A DNA stretch of 64,000 nucleotides. Source: Prorocentrum cordatum. Taxonomy: Eukaryota > Sar > Dinophyceae > Prorocentrales > Prorocentraceae. The DNA is taken from positions 1-64,000 of the forward strand of contig CAUYUJ010004765.1 in the NCBI GenBank assembly GCA_963575745.1, given 5' to 3'. The notes below the pieces were generated by a model. The model had not been told where the DNA came from. It was given only the letters and a program-made list of their open reading frames with translations, and did not search any database. The position numbers and the translations under genes were made by a program. Positions within the stretch are counted from its first letter, which is position 1. Every line of letters starts with the position of its first letter. This document shows, piece by piece, positions 43,896-54,203 of the stretch.

Positions 43896-44636
43896 CTGTA
43901 GAAAGCAAAGAACTTGGGCCAAATATAACGCCTATGTCTCTTAAAGGGCCCGCGCTTCCGAGGGCCCCTGGGCGCCCCGACGACCCCTGTTGTTCTCGTG
44001 CCCAGGATGGCTTTCAGGATGCCCGAAGCAGGGAGCCAAGACCACCAAGATGTGCCCACATGCCTCCCACACACCCCTAGATTCGCACCAGCCGAAGATG
44101 CCACCCGAACGGCGCCAAATGGTTTCAAGATGGCCCGCAGCGGGGCGAAAAAATGCCAAAACCCATGGCGGCCCCAACAGCGTGGAAAGATCTTCGCGTC
44201 CTCACCGCTTCCGACTTCTGCCAGATCAAAGCCCGTGGCCCATGAGCCGCTCAAGAGAACACCATGACATGACGGCCCAAGAGGGCCCCCCCAAGAGGAC
44301 TTCAACACATGGGTCCAAGGTGGCCCGAGGGCCCCCCACGACGGCCCTAAGCCTTCAAGAGACCCACGACGGCCCAGCGAAGCCTCCAAGACAGACTCCA
44401 AATACGCCAGACGGCCCCAAAGTGCTTAACACTGCCATGAGGCCCCCCGACAGGCCCCAAGACGCCGACGACGACACTAGGAAGACGACAACGACGACGG
44501 GGACTGACACCACGTCACGACGCGGAGGAGCGCGTCGCACCCGAGGGTATTTTTGTTTTTTCAAATCTGGGGGCACGGAGCCCCCCGAGGAGTAGGGCGT
44601 TGGGCTGGCGCAGCGGCGGGGCTGGCCGTAGGCAGC
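43896..44636 (-). repeat. Methyltransferase intron with CCAAGATGG units
   Basis: Diverged dispersed-family units (CCAGGATGGC, CCAAGAGGGCC, AAGATGTGCCC) fill 43990-44470; a GAC-rich patch follows at 44465-44520. No coding support. Confidence 0.55.
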
Positions 44637-45310
44637 TGGATATCGGGGAAAACGTGTGATGCGAACTGGTCGGTGTGAAAATGCGTGATGGCCTGTCGGC
44701 TGAGCCTCTGCTTCTCTGCCAACACTGCGCCCTTGATGGGAATCCCAAGGGCTCGGGCAGCCCACCCTTCTGCCCAGAAGCCAGCACAGTAAGACCCCAA
44801 GAGCAAAGGTCTCGAAAGGCCCACCCGGGCGCGCTCGTCGATGTAGTTCTGGACAGATGTAACAAGTGGGCCAGCCCACCACTTCGTGCCTGCCCACGGC
44901 GATTGCAACAACAGGGGAGGCACCGGGCCCGAACTGTGTCGGATAAGGTTGAAGCGGGGTTCTGCGGGCATCCGGAAGCGCGCGCGCTTCTCTGGGGGGG
45001 ACGCAGCGGACTCCGATTCAGCATGGTCACGAGTCTCCACTTCCCCCATTGTGCTTCGGCATTCGGCGCTTCCCTGGCGCGCCCTGTCGGCCTCATCGTC
45101 TCCTATGGCACTTGGGCTTGGGCCTGGGCTTCCGTCACCACCCTGCTGCTCCTCATCGTCATCAGCCCCGCCTCCATCGCCCCAACCTGCCGGGCCCAGG
45201 TCGTCGTCTGCAGGCGCGGTAGCAGAGTCACCCGGCGAAGCTGGGTCCTCGGCGGGCAACTGCGACACCAGCCTCTGGTGCTGAGCTTTGCGGTACCGGC
45301 TTAAAAGCAT
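44637..45310 (-). CDS. DNA cytosine-5 methyltransferase, N-terminal exon (motif I)
   Basis: The ATG at 45310 opens an acidic Pro/Gly/Asp-rich region of about 100 residues, followed by PLVTSVQNYIDERARVGLSR and PLLLGSYCAGFWAEGWAARA. The latter is the motif I region (cofactor loop, normally near a S/T-C-S/A-G sequence). LAEKQRLSRQAI supplies the acidic motif II residue, and FHTDQFASHVFPDI ends near 44637. This order and spacing fit the start of a C5 methyltransferase domain. Whether the acidic part is the true N-terminus, or a further exon lies upstream, is open. Confidence 0.7.
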
Positions 45311-45959
45311 GATCCTGTTTAGCGATCTCGGGCCAAGACTTCAGCTTCCAAGCCGCTCCCCCTCTCCGCGCCCTCCTCCCCAGGACTCCCAGGCGGCAAG
45401 AGGCGGCTTCAGGCTCCAAGACGGCTCCAAAACGGCCCCAATCCCACCCCAAGAGGCCCCAAGGGGCGACTTCCGGGGGCCCAAAAGGCGCCAAGATGTC
45501 CTCGAAGATGGTCTCCGAAAACGATGTCCTCCAATATGGCCCCAAAGATCTGAGCCAATTCCTCCAACCTTGTCCCGAACACTCGGCCCTGGGAGGCCCC
45601 GATGGGGCACCCAAGATGACCCCAAGTTGGCCCCAAGAGGGTTCCAAGATTGCGCGAACAGGTGGGTGGCCCCAGTGAAGCAACAACCAGAAGCCCCCCC
45701 AAAGCGAAACGCCCGAACCCCACTGGCAGCGCCATCCCTGGGGCCGTCCCATCCTCCATTCCACTCCCCATCCTATGCCCCCCATTCTCACCGCCGCACC
45801 CCTGATCCCGAACCCCACCTCGAATACTTTTTTCAGCGCGATGCTTTGGGAGAAGAAGGAGGGGCAAGCAGGAGGGGACGACCGCACCAGCTTTCGAGTC
45901 ACCTGTGGAATCTGTGGCGACACGCGGCAAAAATTGACCAGCGGCTTTATTTACAGCAA
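45311..45959. repeat. CCAAGATGGCCCC units upstream of methyltransferase, then no feature
   Basis: 45400-45670 has diverged dispersed-family units. 45670-45959 shows nothing recognisable. A promoter cannot be identified. Confidence 0.5.
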
Positions 45960-46110
45960 CATCCAGAAGTAAAACAGATACTGCAGAAGTAAAAACACTG
46001 CAGGAGTAAAAAAGCACTGGAGAAATAAAAAGCACTGCGGATGTAAAAAAGCATTGCAGGAGTAAAAAAGCACTGCGGAAGTAACAAAAACACTGAACCC
46101 CACCTCGGAG
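45960..46110. repeat. AAAAGCACTGCAGGAGTAA minisatellite
   Basis: Seven units of about 21 bp (GCACTGCRGRAGTAAAAA). Confidence 0.85.
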
Positions 46111-46450
46111 ACTGCTGACGCCACTCGGCCACCTGCCCCCCTGGCCCAGAAATTCGAGCTTCAAAGAAGAAGACATCCTCCCCTTCATCTATCCCCTCCC
46201 GATAGCACGCGCCCATCCCCCCCCCCCCATGGACCCAAAGGGGAGGGGTGATACTATCCCATCCCGGGTACTGCAAGAAATCCTGGAAGCCTCCTCGATT
46301 GCTGTGGGGGACGGGAGTCCCGACGAACTAACATGCAACGAAGGCGTCGCCCCCTGCGATTGCATCGCCAAGGGGAACGCTCGAAACAATAAATGCCCAG
46401 TGCTTATGAGGACACCGTTCGCGTCAGGGCCCATACTCCTCCGCCACTGG
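46111..46450. other. No gene seen
   Basis: 340 bp of non-repetitive sequence without a convincing frame; a C-run at 46218-46228. Confidence 0.4.
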
Positions 46451-46631
46451 TAACTCGTGCGTGTCCTGGAGCACAAACACACACACACACTGTTACTGGT
46501 AACTCGTATGTGCCCTGTGACGCGCACGCACACACACACCGTTACTGGTAACTCGTACGTGTCCTGGAACACACACACACACACACACACACACATCGTC
46601 ACTGGTAAATCGTACGTGTCCTGGGTCCTGG

Positions 46632-46670
<39 letters not shown>

Positions 46671-46860
46671 GCACACACACGCACACACGCACCGTTACTG
46701 GTAACTCGTACGTGTCCTGGAACACACACACACACACACACGCACACCGTTACTGGTAATTCGTGCGTGTCCTGGAACACACACACACCCGTACTGGTGA
46801 CTCGTATGTGTCGTGGAACACGCACATGCACCGTTACTGGTACCTCGTACGTGTCCTGGA

Positions 46861-46921
<61 letters not shown>

Positions 46922-46979
46922 GTCACTGGTAACTCGCACGTGTCCTCGAACACACAACAACACACATCGTTACTGGCAA
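46451..46979. repeat. CA-rich minisatellite with GTTAC-TG-GTAAC dyad, first locus
   Basis: About ten units: CGTTACTGGTAACTCGTACG then TGTCCTGGAACACACAC with (AC)n of varying length. The dyad GTTACTGGTAAC and the palindrome CGTACG recur in each unit. The array stops mid-unit at 46979, directly joined to a 124-bp satellite unit (CTTAAAGGGCTCC). Confidence 0.92.
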
Positions 46980-49290
46980 CCTTAAAGGGCTCCAGAAAAG
47001 TTCAAATCCAGTTTTGGGAAGTACATGTCGGCTTTTGTTTGTATTGTGAACAATGCAGATCTGCGCCGCCGCGCGCGCGCGGCGGGTGACCCACCGCCCT
47101 TCGGCCTCCTGAAAGGGCTCCAGAAAAATTGAAATCCAGTTTTGGGAATTACATGTCGGCTTTTTGTATTGTGGACAATGCAGAACTGCGCCGCCGAGCG
47201 CGCGCGCGGCGGGTGACCCACCGCCCTTCGGCCTCCTGAAAAGGCTCCAGAAAAATTGAAATCCAGTTTTGGGAATTACATGTCGGCTTTTGCATTGTGA
47301 ACACTGCAGAACTGCGCCGCATCGCGCGCGCGCGGCGGTACCCACCGTCTCTTCGGCCTCCTTTACAGGCTCGCAGAAAAATTGATCCAGTTTTGGAAAT
47401 TACATGTCGCTTTTCTATTGTGAACAAGCAGAACTGCGCGCGCGCGCGCGCCCGCGCGCGCGGGCGGGTGACCCACCGTCCTTCGGCCCCCTTAAAGCGC
47501 TCTAAACAAACAGCCGCAGAATTTTTGAATCCAGTTTTGGAATTACATGTCGGCTTTTGTGTTGTGGACAATGCAGAGCTGCAACTGCGCACGCCGCGCG
47601 CGCGCGCGGCGGGTGACCCACCGTCCTTCGGCCTCCTTAAAAGGCTCCAATTGCATGTCGGCTTTTGTATTGCTAACAGTTAACAATGCAGAACTGCGCC
47701 GCCGCGCGCGCGCAGCTGGTGACCCACCGTCCTTCGGCCTATTAAAAGAGATCCAGAAAAAAATCCAGTTTTGTGAATTATATGTCGGCGTTTGTATTGT
47801 GAACAATGCAGAACTGCGCGCGCGCGGCGGCTGACCCTCCGCCCTTCGGCCTCCTGAAAGGGCTCCAGAAAAATTCAAATGCAGTTTTGGGAATTACATG
47901 TCAGCTTTTGTAGTGTGAGCAATGCAGCAGAACTGCGCCGCCGCGCGCGCGCGGCGGGTGACCCACCGTCCTTCGGCCTCCTTAAAGGACTCCAGAAAAA
48001 ATCACATCCAGTTTGCGCCGCTGCACGCGCGCGCGGCGGGTGACCCACCGTCTTTCGGCCTCCTTAAAAGGCTTCAAAAAAAATCCAGTTTTGGGAATTA
48101 CATGTCGGCTTTTGTATTGTCAACAATGCAGAACTGCGCCGCATCGCGCGCGCGCGGCGGGTGACCCACCGTCCTTCGGCCTCCTTAAAGGGCTCCAGAA
48201 AAATTCAAATCCAATTTGGGGAACTACATGTCGGCTTTTGTATTGTGAACAATGCAGAACTGCGCGCGCGCGCGCCCCCGCGCGCGCGGCGGGTGACCCA
48301 CCGACCCCCGGCCTCCTTAAAGGGCTTAAGAAAAACTCAAATCCAATTTTGGGAATTACATGTCGGCTTTTCTATTGTGAACAATGCAGAACTGCGCCGC
48401 CGCGCGCGCGCGCGGCGGGTGACCCACCGTCCTTCGGCCTCCTTAAAGGGCTCCAGAAAATTTCAAATCCAGTTTTGGGAATTACATGTCGGCTTTTGTA
48501 TTGTGGACAATGCAGAACTGCGCGCGCGCGCGCGCCCGCGCGCGCGCGCCCGCGCGCGCGGCGGGTGACCCACCGTCCTTCGGCCTCCTTAAAGAGCTCC
48601 AGAAAATGTCAAATCCAATTTGGGGAACTACATGTCGGCTTTTGTATTGTGAACAATGCAGAACTGCGCGCGCGCGCGCGGGGACCCACCGCGTACCTTC
48701 GGCCTCCTTAAGAGCTCCAGAAAAATTGAAATCCGTTTTTGGAATTTACATGTCGGCTTTTTCTATTGTGAACAATGCAGAACTGCGCGCGCGCGCGCGC
48801 GCGGTCGGGTGACCCACCGTCCGGCCTCCTTAAAGCGCTCCAGAAAAATTGAAATCCGTTTTTGGAATTACTGTCGGCTTTTCTATTGTGACATGCCGAC
48901 TGCGCGCGCGCGCGCGCGCGCGCTGCGTGACCACCTCTTCGGCTCCTTAAAGGGCTCCAAAATGTCAAATCCAATTTGGGGAACTACATGTCGGCTTTTG
49001 TATTGTGAACAATGCAGAACTGCGCGCGCGCGCGCGGCGGGTGACCCACCGACCTTCGGCCTCCTCAAAGGGCTCCAAGAAAATTCAAGTTCAGTTTGGG
49101 GAATCACATGTCGGCTTTTGTATTGTTAACAAGGCAGAACTGCGCAGCCGCGCGCGCGCGGGGCGGGTGACCCACCGTCCTTCGGCCTCTGTAAATGGGC
49201 TCCAGAACAAAATTCAAAAAAAAAAAAAAATAAAAAATGAAAAAAAAAAAAAAAATTCAAAGCCATTTTTGGGAATTACATGTCGCCTTT
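46980..49290. repeat. 124-bp satellite array, third locus (about 18 copies)
   Basis: Same unit as 13355-15290 but more diverged: the CG block is often lengthened or broken (GCGCGCGCGCGCCCGCGCGC) and some units lack GAACAATGCAG. A-rich expansion at 49216-49255. No 89-bp array precedes it here. Confidence 0.92.
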
Positions 49291-49316
49291 TACATGGGAA
49301 ATTAACTTATCGGCTT

Positions 49317-49690
49317 TTGGGTGTTGGTGTGGTGTGGTGGTAGTGCGTGGTTGGTGTTGGTGTGGTGGTTTGTGTGTGTGTGTGTGTGGTGTGTGGTGTG
49401 GGTGTGGTGGTGGTGTGGTGGTGGTGGTGGTTGTGGTGGTGGTGTTTTGGTGGTGGTGGTGGTGGTGTATGGTGTTGGTGGTGTGTGTGTGTGGTTGGTG
49501 TGGTGGTGGTGGTGGTGGTGGTGGTGCGTGTGTGGTGTGTGGTGTGTAGTGTGTGTGTGTGCGTGGGTGGTCGTGGGTGGTGGTGGTGGTGGTGGTGGTG
49601 GTGGCGGCGGCGGTGGTGTGTGTGTGTGTGTGGTGTGGTGGTGGTGATGGTGGTGGTGGTGTGGTGTGTGGTGTGCGGTGTGAGGTGCGT
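49317..49690. repeat. (GGT)n/(GTG)n tract, third locus
   Basis: As at 15303 and 33293, following TTATCGGCTTTTGGGTG. Confidence 0.9.
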
Positions 49691-50461
49691 GGCAGGCGGG
49701 AGAAGCGTCGCCGCGCCTGGGGGAAACGCCGCCGCCCCCCAATCCCTCTCCCCGCGCCCGTGCATCGCTCTGTGAACGTCGGCGCTGGGTCGGCGTCGGC
49801 GCGGCCGTCTCGGCCGCTGGAGGACAACCCCGCGCGCCGCTCGCGAGCTCCCCCCCCCGCGTGCGTTTGCAGTCTCCGCCTCGTCCTCGCCACGCGCTCG
49901 CATCCCTCGTCGCATTCATTGCCATCGGCTTTGCATGGGCGGGACGTGCCTCCCACGATGTCTCTCTCCCCATCCCCCCGCGGGCTGAGCAGTGCTGTCG
50001 GAGTGATTGCGGAGCTGCGCGAGAGCGAGGGCGAGCCCGCCATCGGGGGCTCGATGGGGCGGGCGCTGGAATTGTCGTCGCGGGGAGTGGGGGAATGGCG
50101 GTTATCATCAGGGCGAGGGCTGGGGCTGGGGAGGGCGATAGCGAAGCTGGTAGCTCATTGGATATTCTGAGTTTCTGGAGCAGATCCACAGCCGTGCCGC
50201 CCGAATCGAACTCTCGGCCCGATGCGACGGTGAAAGCCTCGCTGCCCTGTCAACGGCGCGACGGTCGCTACTCAGAGTATGCACATCTTTCGGTGAGTTG
50301 ACGGTTGCCTGGGCGCCCGCCCCTTTCCGTCTCCATGCCCCTTTTGCGCGATATTGCCATTTATGCTCAAGCAAGGTTCGAACACCGAGCTTTAACGACA
50401 CCTTGTTGTACCACGGCACAGTGCCAACACGACCGCCCGATTTCAACGCCGCTCTCTCGAC
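49691..50461 (+). other. Upstream region of the plus-strand gene
   Basis: 770 bp with no repeat family and no convincing exon; moderately GC-rich. It would contain the promoter or 5' UTR of the gene at 50462. No TATA box or trans-splice leader is recognisable; dinoflagellate genes often lack TATA. Confidence 0.4.
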
Positions 50462-52456
50462 ATGGGCAAGCGCGGTGGCCACAATGCGAAGCCCCCGCAG
50501 AAGGCCCCCTGTGGTGCCGCAAGCGTCGTGGTTCTCAAGATGCCTCTGCCTCTGCTGCCCCCCTCGGCCGCGTCGGCGCTGGCGAGATTGGCTGCGCCTG
50601 ACTCCTTCCAGCGCGGCACATGCGATGCCACCGACGTCAACATGGCGGTGAAAGATGCGACGGTGCCAACCTGCACTACGTGCTTCGATCTGTACTGCAA
50701 GGGCTTCACCCAGTTCGGCAGCTTGGAGAAGGCCCAGGAGGGCGTCAACGATGAGGGCTCGCACATACACGGATGCTGGGAGGAGTCCAAGCGCACCGAG
50801 AAGGGCGAGGCCGCGAAGTCCTTCTTCCCGACGACCGTCAACGAGGGTAGCCAGTTCATCATCTCGGTCGTGAAGCCGATGGTCGGCATAACCCGCGGGC
50901 AGCTCGTCTCAGACGTGCTGCACGAGGAGCCCGAGGCGCTGGGCGTCAAGCTCCAGGACTTGTCCGACCACGAGGGGAACACCTACAAGGGCATCTTGGT
51001 CCCCAACCCGCAGCGGCCGCACTTGGAGTACAACGTGACGGACGAGATCTACGCCAATATGCTTGCGCACAAGATGACGCCAGACCAGCAGAATTTCGAT
51101 GCGCAAGCTTTGGACTTTGGGCATGTACGACCACGCGCGCAAGGATCGGGCAGCGCTATGACGCCCGCCTCACGCTCGGATTCTTGACCACGGGGCTTTG
51201 TTTTCTGGTTTTCTGGCACGACCCCCCCCCCCCCCCTCTCTCCATGCGAAACTTGGAGGGGGCGTCGGGGCTTCCCCGACGCTTGCGCTTCGTCGCCCCC
51301 GCCCTCTATCGCCAGCTTGCCCCCCTGGATTGTTCCTGGCCGCATGTGCGCCCCATTGCCCTCTCCCCCTCCCCTGCCTGATCCGCGGCATGGCCGAAGG
51401 AATGCCGTGAACAGGGGAGGAGGGGGCGGCGAATGAGATCGCATGACGGCGTTAGCTCGTCGCCGAGACGTTCACAAGCATCTGAGTGCGAGCGTGCGGG
51501 GCGCAGTTGTCGCAGGGCCTTTCCACCACTGGCAAGTTCAAGCCCATCTGCGTGAAGGCGCGCACAGAGGCCTACACCATCGATTCCCTGATTGCGAGGG
51601 CGGAGAACTACAGGAAGACGCAAGCGGAGATCGAGCGGAGGGCCAAAGAGGCAGAGGATGCGGTTGTTGCTGCCAGTGGCGAGAGCTCGTTCGGCGGCAG
51701 CCCTTCGCCCGCGGCTCCGCAGCAGGGCGCGCTTGCAGCGGGGTCTGGGCCGCAGCTCAATCCTGCGGCGATGGCTTGCTCGCGGTCCGTCGCCGCCCCC
51801 TCCGAGTGCAGGCCGCCGAGGACGCGTGGCGCGAGGCCTCGCGGAAACGCCAGATCCGCCATGTCCGAGGCCAAGAAGTCCAAGGTGGAGGAGCTCGTGG
51901 ATAGGCTTGGACACGAGCAGGTGCTGGGCAGGCGCGGCCATGGGCCGCGAGCTTCGCCAGCTTCGCTGAGCCAGGGGGTCGCACGAGGGCATCGTGGAGG
52001 CCAGCCCCGCCCCAGAGGGCTCGGAGACCGCTGACAAGCTGAAGGAGCACACCTCGGTGCGCGATGCCATCTGCGGGATCGTCGAGAAGCCCATTCGGGA
52101 GATCCCGAAGAGCACGCTCGACAACTTCCTGAATACCCTGGAGAAGTACAACGGGGACATGCCGAGCAAGAAGTGGAAGTTGGATAACTTGAAGGTTTAG
52201 GTCCTAGGGGTATCGCTGGGGCACCCAACCAGAGGTCGCAAGACTGCGCGCGCGGGTCGGGGTATGGGGGGAGGGGGCGACCCGCGCGCGCAACCACTGG
52301 CCTGTGTTTGCAAACCCTGGCCGTGCCCCGAAGGTGGGCGACCCCTTGAAGAAGCCTGACATGAGCATGCAGGATTTCTTCTATATGATTGCGCCGTGGG
52401 AGGTCCAGCACGCCGAGGGCAATGGGAGCCTCACGTACAAGCCGACGTGCCCCGAT
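50462..52456 (+). CDS. Gene 2: four-exon CxxC protein, paralogue of gene 1 (3' end open)
   Basis: ATG at 50462 (ACATGGGCAAG) starts MGKRGGHNAKPPQKAP. Exon 1 runs to 51124 (GGGCAT|GTACGA), exon 2 51516-51920 (TCGCAG|GGCCTT ... GAGCAG|GTGCTG), exon 3 51988-52194 (CACGAG|GGCATC ... TTGAAG|GTTTAG), exon 4 52334-52456 (CCGAAG|GTGGGC ... CCCGAT|GTACAC). All three introns (391, 67 and 139 bp) are GT-AG and phase 0, giving 466 continuous codons. Visible: a basic Ala-rich start, TCTTCFDLYCKGF near residue 70, a GSQFIISVVKPMVGITRGQL region, KFKPICVKARTEAYTIDSLI in exon 2, an Ala/Gly/Pro linker, then two helical segments. The CxxC and following domain parallel the 19092-19856 exon of gene 1. The frame leaves at 52456 into a minisatellite intron; later exons were not identified. 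Function unknown. Confidence 0.75.
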
Positions 52457-53700
52457 GTACACGAACCCAAACACACCGTTACTGGTAACTCGTACGTGCC
52501 CTGGAACACACACACACACCGTTACTGGTAACACGTACATGTCCTGGAACACACACGCACACACCGTTACTGGTAACTCGTACGTGTCCTGGAACACACA
52601 CACACCGTTATTGGTAACTCGCACATGTCCTGGAACACACACAAGCACACACACCGCTACTGGTAACTCAGTAACTCGTACGTGTCCTGGAACACACACA
52701 CACACACCGTTATTGGCGACTCGCGCGTGTCCTGCAACGAGCACACACACCGTTATTGGTAACTCGTACGTTTCTTGGAACACGCACGCGCCGTCTCTGG
52801 TAACTCGTGGGAGTCCTGGAACACGCACACACACACACACACTCACGCACACACACACACGCACGCACCCACACCGCCACGGGTACCTCGTACGTGTCCT
52901 GGAACACACACACACGCACACACACACACGCCGTTACTGGTAACTTGTACGTGTTCTGGAACACACATACACACACCGTTACTGGTAATTCGTACGTGTC
53001 CTGGAACACACACACACAATGTCACTGGTAACTCGTACGTGTCGTGGAACACACGCACACACAACTTTGCTGGTAACTTGTACATGCCCTGGAACACACA
53101 CGCACACGCCGTTACTGGTAACTCGTACGCGTCCTGGAACACCCACCCACCCACACACACACCGTTACTGGTAACTCATACGTGTCCTGACAGACACACA
53201 CACATTGTTACTGGCAACTCGTATGTGTCCTGGAACACACACACACTGTTACTGGTAACTCGTACGTGTCCTGGAACACACACACACACACACGCACACA
53301 CTGTTACTGGTAAACACACGCACACACAACTTTGCTGGTAACTCGTACGTGTCCTGGAACACACACACACCGTTATTTGTAATTCGTGCGCGTCCTGGAA
53401 CACACACAGACACAGACACATACACACACACACACGCACGCACGCACACACACACACCCAACACACACACGCACACGCACCGCTACTGGCAACTAGTACG
53501 CGTCCTGGAACACACCCACACACAAACACACACACACACCGTTACTGGTAACTCGTAAGTGCCCTTGACACACTCACACACACTGTGACTGGTAACTTGT
53601 AAGTGTCCTGGAACACACACACATGCACACACACACCGTTACTGGTAACTCGTACGTGTGCTAGAATGCTAGAGCACTCACGCACGCACACACACACCGT
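52457..53700. repeat. CA-rich minisatellite, second locus, starting at a predicted donor
   Basis: About 28 units of the type at 46451. It begins within a few bases of the donor GTACAC of gene 2 exon 4. Each unit contains CTCGTACGTG, itself similar to a GTACG donor. Open His/Thr-rich (plus) and Val/Cys-rich (minus) frames are artefacts. Confidence 0.92.
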
Positions 53701-54147
53701 CAGGGCCCTTGGGGACGGGGGTCGAACGCAGACGGAGGCCCCCCGAAAGGGGAGGGGCGGGATTGAAAATGAAGGAGGGGGGCTTGCTACTTTGAATCTC
53801 CGTGCCCCTGTCCCTGCCCTCTTGTTTTTTTTTTCCCCCCGACTTCCCCTCCCTGCCCTCTTCTGCCCTGGCGGTTGTTCTCTATGTTGGGTTATTGTGT
53901 GCTTGTGTGTCTGCGCGCGTGCATGCACAGGCGCCCGCGCGTTGGTGCTGCTGTCGTCTTGGGGCGCCGACCTCAAGGCAAGTTGGCAATTCAATTCACT
54001 GTTTCGCTTTCCATCTCGGTGGCCCTCGAGGACAGCGGTGCGCTGTGCATCACCACGCACGCGACCACAGGAGGAGGAGGAGGAGGAGAAGGATGAGGTG
54101 GGAGGAGGGGAAGGAGGAGGGGAATGTTGATGATGAGGAGGGGCGAC

Positions 54148-54192
<45 letters not shown>

Positions 54193-54203
54193 ATCGCTGA
54201 CAA
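53701..54203. other. Possible later gene 2 exon region, then (GAT)n
   Basis: 53820-53870 is pyrimidine-rich (T10, CCCCTCCC) and is followed by GCATGCACAG at 53930, a fair acceptor for the plus strand. Frames after it (for example ALVLLSSWGADLKASWQFNS) are short and not decisive. (GGA)n at 54067-54120 and (GAT)n at 54148-54192 follow. The latter lies just past the stop codon of the minus-strand gene 3, in its presumed 3' UTR. Confidence 0.4.

Noticed and set aside
53603-54130. Plus-strand exon extending gene 2
   Set aside because: An acceptor-like site exists at 53930 but all three frames after it are short and none carries on the composition of gene 2, so it was only noted as possible.
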